From: Symbiodinium natans
Taxonomy: Eukaryota; Sar; Dinophyceae; Suessiales; Symbiodiniaceae
Direction: 5' to 3'
Assembly (NCBI GenBank): GCA_905221605.1
Contig: CAJNDS010000339.1
Location: 1-32,500, forward strand
Length of the DNA: 32,500 nucleotides
Part shown: one piece after another, positions 1 through 7,837 of the stretch
How positions within the stretch are numbered: the first letter of the stretch is position 1
How the letters are laid out: the number at the start of each line of letters is the position of its first letter
Program-made: the position numbers and the translations under genes
Notes under the pieces: model-generated
Told to the model about the DNA's origin: nothing
Seen by the model: only the letters and a program-made list of their open reading frames with translations
The model's database searches: none

Positions 1-640
1 AGTTTGAATCCTAAACCATATGCAAGCTTCTGCCGCCCAAGCTGTAAACCAAACCTCAAAATGACCACAACTGTTGTCGGGTACCCGACGGGAGTATGCA
101 TCAGCCCAACCTTTAAATCCCAAGCACTGAACCCTAAGCCCTAAGGCCTAATGCCGAAAACCCAAGCACTAAGGCCTAAATTTAAATCTTAAGGTAACGT
201 CCTAAACCATCAGCCTAAGCTCTAAGCCCTAAAGCTGGAAACCTTAAACAGGGCTGGTGTAGCTTAAAATGTTTAGAGCTTAAGGCTTAGGGTTTAAGGT
301 TTAGGGTTTCGGGTTTTCTGCTTGCAGTTTGGGGATTGGCTTCGGGCTTAGGCGGCTTACTTAAACTTAGGACTTGGGGTTTAGGGTGTAGGGCTTTGTA
401 TTTACGGCTTAGGGTTTAAGGTTTCTCGGGCTTAAGGTTTAAGGATTCGGGCTTGGGGTGTGGGCCTAGGATTTAGGACTTCATCAGGTTTGGAGCTTAA
501 TTAGGAACTTCGGATGGACCTCGCTGTGCCAAAGCTCCAGGAGTGTGTCGATGTGAAACCTGCCACGGTGTCAGTTCATAGGGATGATTGGTATGTAGTG
601 TTTAGGGTTAAGGTTGAGGGTTCAGTGTTTGGCGTTTAGG
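1..640. repeat. Degenerate telomere-like repeat tract
   Basis: Dense, mutated CCCTAAA-type heptamers (first about 240 bases) give way to mutated TTTAGGG-type heptamers. Perfect units are rare; variants such as CCTAAGC and GCTTAGG dominate. No convincing coding signal was seen. It reads as an old, decayed array with an orientation switch near 250. Confidence 0.7.
76..89. repeat. 14-bp perfect palindrome, copy 1
   Basis: GTCGGGTACCCGAC is its own reverse complement. The flanks (ACAACTGTT before, GGG after) resemble those of the copy at 2056. Three copies fall within 2 kb of otherwise decayed telomeric repeat. Function is unknown; it could be an element end or a protein-binding site. Confidence 0.7.
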
Positions 641-682
641 GTTAGGGTTTAAGTTTGAAGGTTTAGGGTTTAAAGTTTGGGG

Positions 683-881
683 TGCCACCACGGACACGGA
701 GTGGATGTTGACTTCCTCGGCGAACTCTCCGGCGGTGAGCCACTTCCGGTCAGTGCTCCATGATCTTGTCCGCGATGACGTGGAGCATGGCCGGTTTGGC
801 CAGCTGACGTCGATGTGCCGCCAGCACGTGGCAAAGCAGTTGGTTGTACTGCCACCTCCGTTTCCAGTCGGGCGCCACTGC
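683..881 (-). pseudogene. Gene fragment with frame break, between telomere-like repeats
   Basis: On the minus strand, 881 to 750 gives 43 codons of protein-like sequence (contains DWKRRWQYNQLL and MLHVIADKIMEH) and then TGA. Shifting frame exactly at that point continues as DRKWLTAGEFAEEVNIHSV. The natural reading is one protein segment broken by a frameshift or a very short intron. Both ends run directly into CCCTAA-type repeats, so it is an isolated shard. The family is not recognised. Confidence 0.45.
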
Positions 882-1019
882 TTAGGGTTTATGTGTAGGG
901 TTGGGGTTTAGGGTTCAAAGCCTGTCTTAGGGCTGTACAGGCTTAGCACATAGTGATTGTAGACCACGCTTATGAGGGCTTGGGCTTAGGCCTTACAGAT
1001 GGGGTAGGACTTAGGGTTT

Positions 1020-1033
1020 GTCGGGTACCCGAC
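1020..1033. repeat. 14-bp perfect palindrome, copy 2
   Basis: A second identical GTCGGGTACCCGAC, again preceded by TT and followed by GGGG. See the copies at 76 and 2056. Confidence 0.7.
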
Positions 1034-1159
1034 GGGGTATGTAAGTTTTAAGTTTTAGGGGTTAGGGCTTAGGTGGTTTAGGACTTAGGGCTTAAGGCTG
1101 AGGGTTTAAGGTTTAGGGCATAAAGTTTTGGTCTAAAGGTTGAAGTTAAAGGTTTAAAC

Positions 1160-1530
1160 TTAGGGCCTTACAGCGCGGCCTAGGCCTTTACAGGCCATTT
1201 GTTCTACGGCTACACAGCCCAACTAGGCCTATACAGCCCGGTCTAGGGCTGCACAGCCCATTTGTCCTGGGGCTACGCAGCCCAATTAGGGCTATACAGC
1301 CCAATTAGGGCTATACAGCCCGGCCTAGGGCTATACAGCCCATTTGAGGGTTTAGGGTTTAGGGTTTGGGGTTTAGGGTTTAGGGCTTAGGGTTTAGGGT
1401 TTAGGCTCACCCTCCTCAGCCTAGGGCTATACCCGGCCTAGGGCTTTACAGCCCATCCTCCTACGGCTTTACAGCCCGGTCTAAGGCTCTACAGCCCATT
1501 GTCCTAGGCTACACAGGCCGGTTTAGGATT
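1160..1530. repeat. GGGCTATACAGCCC hairpin satellite, block 1
   Basis: Repeated units built on GGGCT-ATAC-AGCCC and GGGCT-ACAC-AGCCC, each a 5-bp stem with a 4-base loop, separated by CATTTGTCCTA or AACTA. A run of TTTAGGG near 1344-1410 interrupts it. The same satellite returns at 8.7, 9.4-9.8 and 11.3-12.0 kb. Confidence 0.75.
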
Positions 1531-2240
1531 TAGGTCTTAGGGTTAAGGGATTAGGGAAATAGTCTTAAGCCTAGGGCTTGGGTTTTAGGCCTTAGGCCTC
1601 AGGGCTTGGGGTTTAGGGTCCAGGGCTTGGGGCGATATGCATGACGACCCTAAGCCCTAAACCACAAGCCTGGACCCCAAACCCCTTTAGTACTTAGGCC
1701 TAAGGCCTAAGTCCCAAGCCCGAAGCCCACAATCCTAAGGCCACACCTAAACCCTAAGTCCTAAACCCGAAAGAGTCCTAAACCCTAAGGCCTAAGGCCA
1801 ACACACTAAGCTTGAGTCCCTAAACACTGAGCCTTAAAACTAAACCCTAAACCCTAGACCAAAGCCGCCAAGCCAGAAGTCCAACGCAAACTTCAAAGTG
1901 CAAAACTTTAAGCCATTACCTTAAACCCTCAGCTTAAGCCGTAAGCCCTAAACACCCTAAGCCACAGCACTGAGGCCAACATATACCGCCCGGTAACCGA
2001 CAAAAGTCAAGTTGGTCAAGTTGGTAATGATTTAATTGTAAATTGACACAACTTTGTCGGGTACCCGACGGTTTGCAGGACCCTAAGCCCTAAACCACAA
2101 GATCTGGACCTCAAGGCCTAACCGCAAACCCAAAGCCGCAAGGCCTAAGGCCTAAATCCCAAGCCTGAAGCTTTAAATCATAAAAACCTGCAAGGGCTCG
2201 CAGCTTAAAATCACACTAAACAAAAAAATAAAGAGGTCTT
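1531..2240. repeat. Degenerate telomere-like tract
   Basis: Mutated CCCTAAA-type repeats follow a short TTTAGGG-type stretch, with an orientation switch near 1640. The only unusual sites are the palindrome at 2056 and a direct repeat AAGTTGGT-CAAGTTGGT near 2011-2026. No coding region is supported. Confidence 0.6.
2056..2069. repeat. 14-bp perfect palindrome, copy 3
   Basis: Third identical GTCGGGTACCCGAC. Upstream ACACAACTTT matches the context of copy 1 (ACCACAACTGTT), so more than the palindrome itself was copied. Confidence 0.7.
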
Positions 2241-2280
2241 AGTACCTTCTGAAAGGAGCCCGGACTTAGTACCACCCCGC

Positions 2281-2472
2281 TTGTGCCTCCGGCTGCGCCG
2301 TCATCCGTCGAGCTCGGACCTCGCGCAAAGGAAAGTGACATGTGACGCACACACCTTCAACCATAAAGAAGACACCCCAAAACCCACAACACCAACTCCC
2401 GCCAAAGTCAAGGTTGGGTGGGGAGCTGGAGTGGTTACGTGGCTAGACACAGGATGCAGACCCAGCTACTAA
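2281..2472 (+). CDS. Open frame in a unique island, unassigned
   Basis: A 63-codon open frame in non-repetitive DNA between the decayed telomeric tract and the Lys/Glu gene. It has no ATG at its start, is rich in Thr and Pro in the middle, and resembles no family I know. It may be an exon, a 3' flank of the minus-strand gene, or chance. Confidence 0.15.
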   Translation: MCLRLRRHPSSSDLAQRKVTCDAHTFNHKEDTPKPTTPTPAKVKVGWGAGVVTWLDTGCRPSY

Positions 2473-2581
2473 CTATGCAAACCAGGACTCGGACTTAAGT
2501 TTAGGCTTACAGCTTTAGGGAAAGGGGTTTGGTGAACAGCATGACACAGATGCTTTTTTCTGCGAAAGAGGCCGGCTGGGT

Positions 2582-4036
2582 CTAAGCATCACCCGGCGGC
2601 TGATCCTGCTTGGCCTTCTTCTGATTGCTTGGCTCCGACTCATCTTGTCCAACATCCGCATCTCGTTTCTTCTCGTCATTCTTTGCGTGTTCCTCCTCCT
2701 TCTTTGCTTCGTCGGCCTCTGTCTTTGCCTTCTTTGCTCTGTCCTCCTCCTCATTTGGTTCCTCTGCATCTTTTTTTTTTTCTTCATCCTTCTTTGCGTT
2801 TTCCTCCTCCTTCTTTGCTTCGTCGGCCTCCGTCTTTGCCCTCTTCTTTGCGTTTTCCTCCTCCTTCTTTGCTTCGTCGGCCTCCATCTTTGCCTTCTTT
2901 GCTCTGTCCTCCTCCTCATTTGGTTCCTCTGCATCCTTTTTTGTTTTTTCTTCATCCTTCTTTGCGTTTTCCTCCTCCTTCTTTGCTTCGTCGGCCTCCG
3001 TCTTTGCCCTCTTCTTTGCGTTTTCCTCCTCCTTCTTTGCTCGATCGGCATCCTTCTTTGCCTTGTCCTCAGCCTCCTTCTTTGCTCTGTCCTCCTCCTT
3101 CTTTGAGTTTTCCGCCTCCTTCTTTGCTCGATCGGCGTCCTTCTTTGCTCTGTCCTCCTCCTTCTTTGAGTTTTCCGCCTCCTTCTTTGCTCGATCGGCA
3201 TCCTTCTTTGCCTTGTCCTCAGCCTCCTTCTTTGCTCTGTCCGCCTCCTTCTTTGAGTTTTCCGCCTCCTTCTTTGCTCGATCGGCATCCTTCTTTGCTC
3301 TGTCCTCCTCCTTCTTTGAGTTTTCCGCCTCCTTCTTTGCTCCATCGGCATCCTTCTTTGCCTTGTCCTCAGCCTCCTTCTTTGCTCTGTCCGCCTCCTT
3401 CTTTGCTCTGTCCGCCTCCTTCTTTGCTTTCTCAGCCTCCTTCTTTGCTCTGTCCTCCTCCTTCTTTGCGTTTTCCTCCAGCTTCTTTGCTTTATCGGCA
3501 TCCTTCTTCGCCTTGTTCTTAGCCTCCTTCTTTGCTCTGTCCTCCTCCCTCTTTGCTTTCTCCGCATCCTTTTGTTTTTGTTCTTCATACTTCTTTGCTT
3601 TCTCCGCCTCCTTCTTCGCCTTGTTCTGCGCCTCCTTCTTTGCTTTTTCCTCATCCTTCCTTGCTTTCTCTGCATCCTTCCTTGCTTGTTCATCATCCTT
3701 GCTTGCTTTCTCCTTCTCCGTCGTTGCTGTTTCCTCCTCCGGCTCCTTCCTTGCAGCTTTGGAAGTCCTGGCCACATCTTGCAGCTCCGATATGAACTCA
3801 GGCTTCCTCTTCTGGCCTGCCTTGGCAGGCGCCACTGGCTCCTTCTTCTCGGCCTCCTCCTCCTCCTTTAGCTTCTGGCCTGCCTTGGCAGGCTCCACTG
3901 GCTCCTTCTTCTCGGCCTCCTCCTCCTCCTTTAGCTTCTGGCCGGCATTGGCATCCTTCTTCCGGCCTGCCTCCTGCTGCTGCTTCTTCTTCCTCGCTGC
4001 TTCTTGCCTCATGCAGTCGTTTACTACTGCTGCCAT
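2582..4036 (-). CDS. Lys/Glu/Ala-rich coiled-coil or single-alpha-helix protein, 484 aa
   Basis: A single uninterrupted ORF from ATG (4036) to TAG. Residues 1-30 are basic and Gln-rich (MAAVVNDCMRQEAARKKKQQ). A segment of about 22 residues (AGQKLKEEEEAEKKEPVEPA) occurs twice in tandem near residues 30-75. From about residue 105 nearly the whole chain is 7-residue units such as DRAKKEA and ENSKKEE, with some 8-residue units (EDKAKKDA). The C-terminus is basic/acidic and ends PPGDA. This predicts a very long charged helix, either a coiled coil or a stable single helix; there is no signal peptide or membrane segment. Known proteins of this type are structural, chromatin-associated or spacer proteins, but the sequence itself gives no specific function. 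The DNA is a minisatellite, so the repeat number may vary and long open frames in the other phases are by-products. It lies downstream of, and on the same strand as, the WW-domain gene. Single-exon status is inferred. Confidence 0.7.
   Translation of the reverse strand: MAAVVNDCMRQEAARKKKQQQEAGRKKDANAGQKLKEEEEAEKKEPVEPAKAGQKLKEEEEAEKKEPVAPAKAGQKRKPEFISELQDVARTSKAARKEPEEETATTEKEKASKDDEQARKDAEKARKDEEKAKKEAQNKAKKEAEKAKKYEEQKQKDAEKAKREEDRAKKEAKNKAKKDADKAKKLEENAKKEEDRAKKEAEKAKKEADRAKKEADRAKKEAEDKAKKDADGAKKEAENSKKEEDRAKKDADRAKKEAENSKKEADRAKKEAEDKAKKDADRAKKEAENSKKEEDRAKKDADRAKKEAENSKKEEDRAKKEAEDKAKKDADRAKKEEENAKKRAKTEADEAKKEEENAKKDEEKTKKDAEEPNEEEDRAKKAKMEADEAKKEEENAKKRAKTEADEAKKEEENAKKDEEKKKDAEEPNEEEDRAKKAKTEADEAKKEEEHAKNDEKKRDADVGQDESEPSNQKKAKQDQPPGDA
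2650..3700 (-). repeat. Coding minisatellite of 21- and 24-bp units
   Basis: On the plus strand the unit TCCTTCTTTGCTCTGTCCTCC (21 bp), with 24-bp variants such as the one reading TTGCCTTGTCCTCAGCC, repeats about 40 times. All units are multiples of 3, so the reading frame is kept. A larger internal duplication is visible: the block with AAATGAGGAGG-type units occurs twice (2740 and 2910 areas). Confidence 0.75.
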
Positions 4037-4238
4037 ACCGACACTCTTATTATTGAAAGTTCAGGGTTTAAGGTTGGGGTTAGTTAGGGTGTTTTAGGGG
4101 ATTTAGGGTTCGGGGTTTAGATGCACATACAGCGTGTACTTTTCGGTGGCCAGACTACACTGTAGTGTTAACTAATGTAAAGGGATGCAAAAACATGACA
4201 ACCGCATAAGGTACATGGTAGCTTTTGGAAAGTCCAAG

Positions 4239-4612
4239 TCACTGGAACTTCTCTCTGAGAGCTGCCGCCTTGGCTTGTGACTCCTTCCGCGTTTTCTCCT
4301 CATTCTTTTTCTGCTCATCAGACGCATTCTTGCGCTTTTGTTGCTCTGCTTCGTCCTTTTCCTTCTGTTTCTGCAGATGTTCCTCCTCCTTGCGCTTTCG
4401 TTCCCGAACTTCCGCCTCCTTGCGCTGTTGTTCCTGAGCTTCCGCCTCCTTGCGCTTTCGTGCCTGAACCTGAGCCTCCTGCTCGCGTTTCTGCCTATCT
4501 TCTTCCGCCTTGCGCAGTCGTTCCTTTGCTTCGGCCTCCAGCCTGTTTTTCTCCTTCTCACTGCTGGCTGGTCCAGCTGCTTCCGCTCCCGGCCTTCCAT
4601 GAAGCTGGAACC
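4239..4612 (-). CDS. Terminal exon, Lys/Arg/Glu-rich coiled coil (WW gene C-terminus)
   Basis: In the frame ending at TGA 4241-4239 there are 122 codons without a stop. The reading begins at an acceptor-like TTTTTTTTGGCTAG (AG at 4614-4613) or the next CAG (AG at 4606-4605). It opens with a Gly/Ala/Pro linker (GRPGAEAAGPASS) and continues as a charged helix (RLRKAEEDRQKREQ, EAQEQQRKEAEVRERKRKEE, ending AAALREKFQ). A longer open frame from 4600 in another phase is Arg-rich but lacks helix-like periodicity and is probably a by-product. The likely role is an oligomerisation or scaffolding tail. Assignment to the WW gene rests on strand, order and splice-like sites. Confidence 0.5.
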
Positions 4613-4696
4613 CTAGCCAAAAAAAATAGTAATTTTAGCTGTTTCTTAGGAAATATAATACCACCAAAAAAGCACAAAATAGACTCAAGTATCTGT

Positions 4697-4859
4697 AAGA
4701 TTCCCGCTGCTGCCCTGCGCTGCGTTGCTCGGCGCTGGTCCTGGCTCTGGAGCTGGCTGTGACGGTGCCATCAGGTGACCGGCCTCCTCGCGACACAGGA
4801 CCCCAAACAAAAGAACCTTGCCCCCAAAGACAGGATGATTAATTACGATCCCAAAGCCA
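4697..4859 (-). CDS. Candidate linker exon of the WW gene
   Basis: Preceded on the minus strand by ATTTTTTTAG, a strong pyrimidine-AG acceptor. The open frame starts GFGIVINHPVFGGKVLLFGV, continues CREEAGHLMAPSQPAPEPGP and ends AQGSSG before a stop after NLTDT. The second half is a Pro/Ala linker that fits between folded domains. The downstream donor is not clear; dinoflagellate introns may use GC or GA donors, which I cannot test here. Confidence 0.4.
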
Positions 4860-4888
4860 CTAAAAAAATGAATTGCAATTTTCAACAT

Positions 4889-4993
4889 GGAGACTGAGCC
4901 TGGCCGAGGTAGGTGTGGCCTGCTGGCAGCGTCCAGGACATCACGTGTTGGAGCGGGTGGTAGTAGAAAATCTTGATCGACCCTTGGGCACAG
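4889..4993 (-). CDS. Second WW-like half-domain exon
   Basis: Begins after an acceptor-like CAATGTACTTCAG. It reads SIKIFYYHPLQHVMSWTLP, matching the C-terminal half of a WW domain (aromatic pair, H/N-P, then S/T-W-x-x-P). The first-Trp half (LPxGW) is not in this exon. It may come from an upstream exon, or the copy may be broken. The bases before the AG (TAAAGCAATGT..TTCAG) match those before the first WW exon, as expected if an intron-exon unit was duplicated. Confidence 0.45.
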
Positions 4994-5129
4994 CTGAAGT
5001 ACATTGCTTTAGTACACTGTTCTGGGCTGAGGGTTGGAGGGATCCTCGTTCCCTTCAGCCGGCACTGCTCCCGACACAACCCCCAAAACTGTAAAGAATC
5101 CAAGCCGAGCTACCGTCCTCACAGAATTC

Positions 5130-5274
5130 TTTCCACGCTTGCCAAAGCGATGGTCGAAGCCATGTCGTGACGCTGCTGGCGTGGTGCAGATAGAAGTAGC
5201 ACTTGCTCTCACTGTCGAGCATTCGCTTCCAGCCATCTGGCAACGGTTCCAACTTGGTGAGTTTGGATCCGGCA
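5130..5274 (-). CDS. WW-domain exon
   Basis: Minus-strand frame: KLEPLPDGWKRMLDSESKCY, then FYLHHASSVTTWLRP. This carries the WW hallmarks: LPxGW with the first conserved Trp, a central aromatic run (YFY) on strand 2, His in the binding loop, and TTW-x-x-P with the second Trp and final Pro. WW domains are about 35-residue folds that bind Pro-rich ligands such as PPxY; they occur in splicing and transcription factors and in ubiquitin ligases. The exon follows an acceptor-like TGTTGTTTCAG (AG at 5276-5275). The 3' limit is uncertain; the frame stays open to 5055 and could continue as SLWQAWKEFCEDGSS. It lies after Pro/Ala-rich exons and before a charged helix. The domain call is firm; the gene name is unknown. 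Confidence 0.7.
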
Positions 5275-5334
5275 CTGAAACAACATTGCTTTAACATATG
5301 TTTCGATGCTGATTCCACTACAAGAACAGGAAAG

Positions 5335-5500
5335 AGTGACCAAACCAAGTCAAGTTGCGACGTGGGGACCGACAGCTGACTGTCTCGAGCCCAACACCAG
5401 CAGGGTATGCACGTCCGGGACCACTGACGGTAGCCGGAGTAGGCCTGCTGCTGGTGGAGCCTTGGCTGCTGCAATGCGCAGAACGCTTGCATGTGCTTTG
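5335..5500 (-). CDS. Possible exon, reading frame unresolved
   Basis: All three minus frames are open for much of this stretch. The segment ends in GGTTTGGTCACTCTTTCCTGTTCTTGTAG-type sequence, whose last part (CTCTTTCCTGTTCTTGTAG) is a textbook acceptor for the next block. Candidate readings include a Gln/Pro version (QPRLHQQQAYSGYRQW) and a Gly/Pro version (ATVSGPGRAYPAGVG). Transcript data are needed to choose. Confidence 0.3.
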
Positions 5501-5753
5501 ACCAAGCCAAGAAGTAAAACAAAAAGTTATCAACATGGGATGTTTGGAATATACTAATTAAAACGCAGGGTTAAGAGGTACTAGAAACAAAGAATCAAAG
5601 AAGAAAAATGATGAAGATGGGCCTGCTGCAGGGTGAAGAAGTACTTGAAGCAAAAGTAATTAAATTAAGAAGCCAAGATGTAAAAAATGACAACCTATGA
5701 ACATGGGATGTTTGGAATATAATAAATAATAAGTAAAACCCAATCCAACAAGC

Positions 5754-5878
5754 CAAGGTGCAGCTGGGCCCGTGGAAGCTGGAGCAGTTGCACCTTCAGT
5801 GGATTCAGCTCCCACAGCCGGCATGCCAGGACGAGGAGGAGGTGGCATCGGCGGCAGGTTGGCTGGCGGTCCGCCCTG
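5754..5878 (-). CDS. Pro-rich exon, copy A
   Basis: Starts after CACATCAG. It reads GGPPANLPPMPPPPRPGMPA and then a Thr/Ala/Pro tail ending GPAAPW before CCTTG|GCTTGTTGG. Poly-Pro stretches of this kind are typical ligands of WW, SH3 or profilin. Exon B at 6564 and the pair at 6762/6930 share the GGPPA(N/K) opening, and exon B shares the APW ending. Copies and introns appear to have been duplicated together. Confidence 0.5.
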
Positions 5879-5956
5879 CTGATGTGGGGTACTGGAAATA
5901 AGCCCTAAACCCTGAACCCTTTTCCTCAACCCTAGATAGGGTGTTCGGATAAACAT

Positions 5957-6394
5957 CTAGCCACCGAGCTGCTTTTGCTGGCCCTCTCCAAGGCGGCTCC
6001 TTGTCATTTTTGCCGTCCCTCTCCAAGGTGGTCTCGTTGCTGGCAATGGCCCCCGCGGTTGGAGGTCATTGCCAGCAGCTGGCCATCTTGGAGAGGGAGC
6101 TGCTTTTGCCGGCTCTATCCAAGGTGGTCTCGTTGCTGGCAGTGCCCCCCCCCCCCCCCTGTTGAACATACTGTTCAGCAGCGGGGCCATTGCCAGCAGT
6201 GAGCCATCTTGGAGAGGGAACTGCTTTTGCTTTTGCCGTCCCTCTGCAAGGTGGCTCGCTAGCAATGGCCCGCGCTGTTGAACACGCTCCACAGCGGGGG
6301 CCCTTGCCAGCAGCTGGCCATCTTGGAGAGGGAGCTGTTTTTGCAGCTTGGTGGCTAGACGTTTGTTGTCGGTGTTGTCCCAGGTGGTGTGCAT
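5957..6394 (-). CDS. Decayed tandem copies of the Pro/Ala exon
   Basis: A 145-codon minus frame contains repeated ATRPPW and PSPRWPAAG blocks. Plus-strand phrases such as CCATCTTGGAGAGGGA and GAGCTGCTTTTGCCGG recur at 110-130 bp spacing and align with the exon copies at 6762 and 6930. A run of 15 C (6145-6159) interrupts it. It could be one exon or several small exons plus intron remnants. Confidence 0.35.
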   Translation of the reverse strand: MHTTWDNTDNKRLATKLQKQLPLQDGQLLARAPAVERVQQRGPLLASHLAEGRQKQKQFPLQDGSLLAMAPLLNSMFNRGGGGALPATRPPWIEPAKAAPSPRWPAAGNDLQPRGPLPATRPPWRGTAKMTRSRLGEGQQKQLGG

Positions 6395-6563
6395 CCAGCC
6401 TGGGGTTTAGGACTTAGGGTTTAGCGTTTAGGGTTTAGGGTTTAAGGTCTAGGGTTTAAAAGGGTCTTGAAGCAAAACTATTTAATTAAGAAGCCGAGAA
6501 GGAAATGAAAACTTATCAACATTGGGTTGTTTGGAATGAAAATTTTCGTCCTAACCCACAAGC

Positions 6564-6661
6564 CAAGGTGCAACTGGGAGGCCTGTGGAAGCTGAAGGAG
6601 CTGCGGCCAGCCCCGCGGCCGGCATTGGAGGAGCTGGCATCGGTTTGGCTGGTGGTCCATC
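6564..6661 (-). CDS. Pro/Ala-rich exon, copy B
   Basis: Begins after CCCTAG. It reads GPPAKPMPAPPMPAAGLAAA and ends GLPVAPW before CACCTTG|GCTTGTGGG. The donor context is nearly the same as in copy A (5754). Downstream intron sequence is also shared: TTCCAAACA-ACCCAATGTTGATAA against TTCCAAACATCCCATGTT in copy A and again near 5540. Confidence 0.45.
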
Positions 6662-6761
6662 CTAGGGGGTTAATAAATACTAGAAAAAAGAATCAAAGAA
6701 GTCAAAAACTATGAAGATGGGTGTTTATGGATTGCATATGCAAACCATCTCATCTAGCCAC

Positions 6762-6841
6762 CAAGCTGCTTTTGCCGGTGCCGGTGCTGCTCCAGGTGGT
6801 GGGTTGCTGGGTGCCGCAGCGGCTTTGGCCGGCGGTCCAGT
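6762..6841 (-). CDS. Pro/Ala-rich exon, copy C1
   Basis: Follows the acceptor-like TTGATTCTGCATCAG. The frame reads GPPAKAAAAPSNPPPGAAPA followed by PAKAAW and meets GCTTG|GTGGCTAG. Exact phase is unsettled (about 80 nt). It is a low-complexity linker or WW-ligand sequence. Confidence 0.45.
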
Positions 6842-6929
6842 CTGATGCAGAATCAAAGAATCAAAGAAGTCAAAAACTATGAAGATGGGTGTTTATGGAT
6901 TGCATATGCAAACCATCTCATCTAGCCAC

Positions 6930-7009
6930 CAAGCTGCTTTTGCCGGTGCCGGTGCTGCTCCAGGTGGTGGGTTGCTGGGTGCCGCATCGGCTTTGGCCGG
7001 CGGTCCAGT
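6930..7009 (-). CDS. Pro/Ala-rich exon, copy C2
   Basis: The second copy of C1, offset by 168 bp, with one codon changed. If both are spliced in, the linker length depends on copy number. Confidence 0.45.
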
Positions 7010-7208
7010 CTGATGCAGGGAAAGAAGTACAAGAATAAAAAGAAGTAAAAGTTATAAAACAAACACACACATTATCTTGGCTTCACTTCGCAGGGTAGAA
7101 ATTAAATAAACGTTTAGCTGCCTTATTAAAGAACCCAATAAACCCAAAAAGGCTAAGATCTAAAGTTACAGTAAAGAGCCTTAAAGTTATTATACAAAAT
7201 TGCCATAC

Positions 7209-7345
7209 GCAGAAACCAAGTAGCTGGAGCGAACTTTGCTGGCACGACTTTCACAATGCGCGGGGTGGGAGGGTTGGCTTTGTCGTAATACTTGCCATAG
7301 CCCTTGCGATCACGCCTCTCCCGAGCTCCTTGGCCCATTGGGTGA
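7209..7345 (-). CDS. Upstream exon of the WW gene, basic/aromatic
   Basis: The minus frame reads FHPMGQGARERRDRKGYGKY and then YDKANPPTPRIVKVVPAKFA, PATWFLR, ending at CTGC|GTATGG, a GT donor-like site. It starts after GTGTTGAAG or a nearby AG. It is rich in Arg/Lys/Tyr. No known domain was recognised. Confidence 0.45.
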
Positions 7346-7372
7346 AACTTCAACACACTCTCGTAGGGGGTT

Positions 7373-7563
7373 TGTCATTTGCACTTGAAGGTTTGGTGTC
7401 CAAGGTTCCGGGTGTGTGTGATCATGTCGTGGCAGTGGTATTTGAAGGTGGGACTGCCTGAATACATATGTGCATAGCGTCCAGCCGGACGGAGCCAAAC
7501 AAGGCTGAGTTCGCCCATGACCCTCAAAACCCCTAAGCAATCTTTGGGTCCTAGCCTACCCAT
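7373..7563 (-). CDS. Possible first exon of the WW gene
   Basis: A 62-codon frame from ATG 7563: MGRLGPKDCLGVLRVMGELS, later TFKYHCHDMITHTRNLGHQT, then FKCK and TGA. The next block (7345-7209) is in the same frame beyond this stop. So either an intron removes the stop, or this is the end of a separate small ORF. Upstream DNA turns into TTTAGGG-type repeat. Confidence 0.3.
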
Positions 7564-7836
7564 GCCCTAACCCATGCCCCTGAAATCCATGAAACAATCT
7601 TCTTAGGGTCCTGGGGATTATACAGATATACAGCCCGTGACCATCGAATGATGTAAAGGTTTTGAGGGTGCGGGTGAAGCCTGAAGCTGAAACCTCTCGG
7701 TTTAGGGTTTTGGGTTTAGGGTTTAGGGTCTAAGGTTTAGGGTTTAGGGGTTCTGGGCTTTGGGTTTCGGGTCGAGGGTTTAGGGTTAGGGTTTAGGTGC
7801 TCTTGACTGTCTGTGGCCCGGGCTGCTGTGCTCGTC
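7564..7836. repeat. Spacer with telomere-like repeats
   Basis: From about 7700 to 7796 this is TTTAGGG with variants (TTCGGG, TCTAAGG). Before it, one GATTATACAGATATACAGCCCGTGACC segment resembles the hairpin satellite. No gene was seen. Confidence 0.5.
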
Positions 7837-7837
7837 C

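Larger units (their letters stand above)
6691..7018 (-). repeat. 168-bp near-perfect tandem duplication (exon plus intron)
   Basis: Two adjacent copies (6691-6858 and 6859-7018) differ by about one base (GCCGCAGCGG versus GCCGCATCGG). Each unit holds one small Pro/Ala exon plus its flanking intron, so this is a very recent duplication of an exon-intron cassette. Confidence 0.85.

Noticed and set aside
2625-4097. Long plus-strand ORF (490 codons, Ser/Phe/Ala-rich)
   Set aside because: It mirrors the in-frame minisatellite of the minus-strand Lys/Glu gene. All phases lack stops because the 21-bp unit contains none.
4172-4600. Arg-rich 142-codon minus ORF starting at ATG 4600
   Set aside because: The neighbouring phase gives a better coiled-coil protein with a clear stop at 4239 and an acceptor-like start, so this phase is taken as a by-product.
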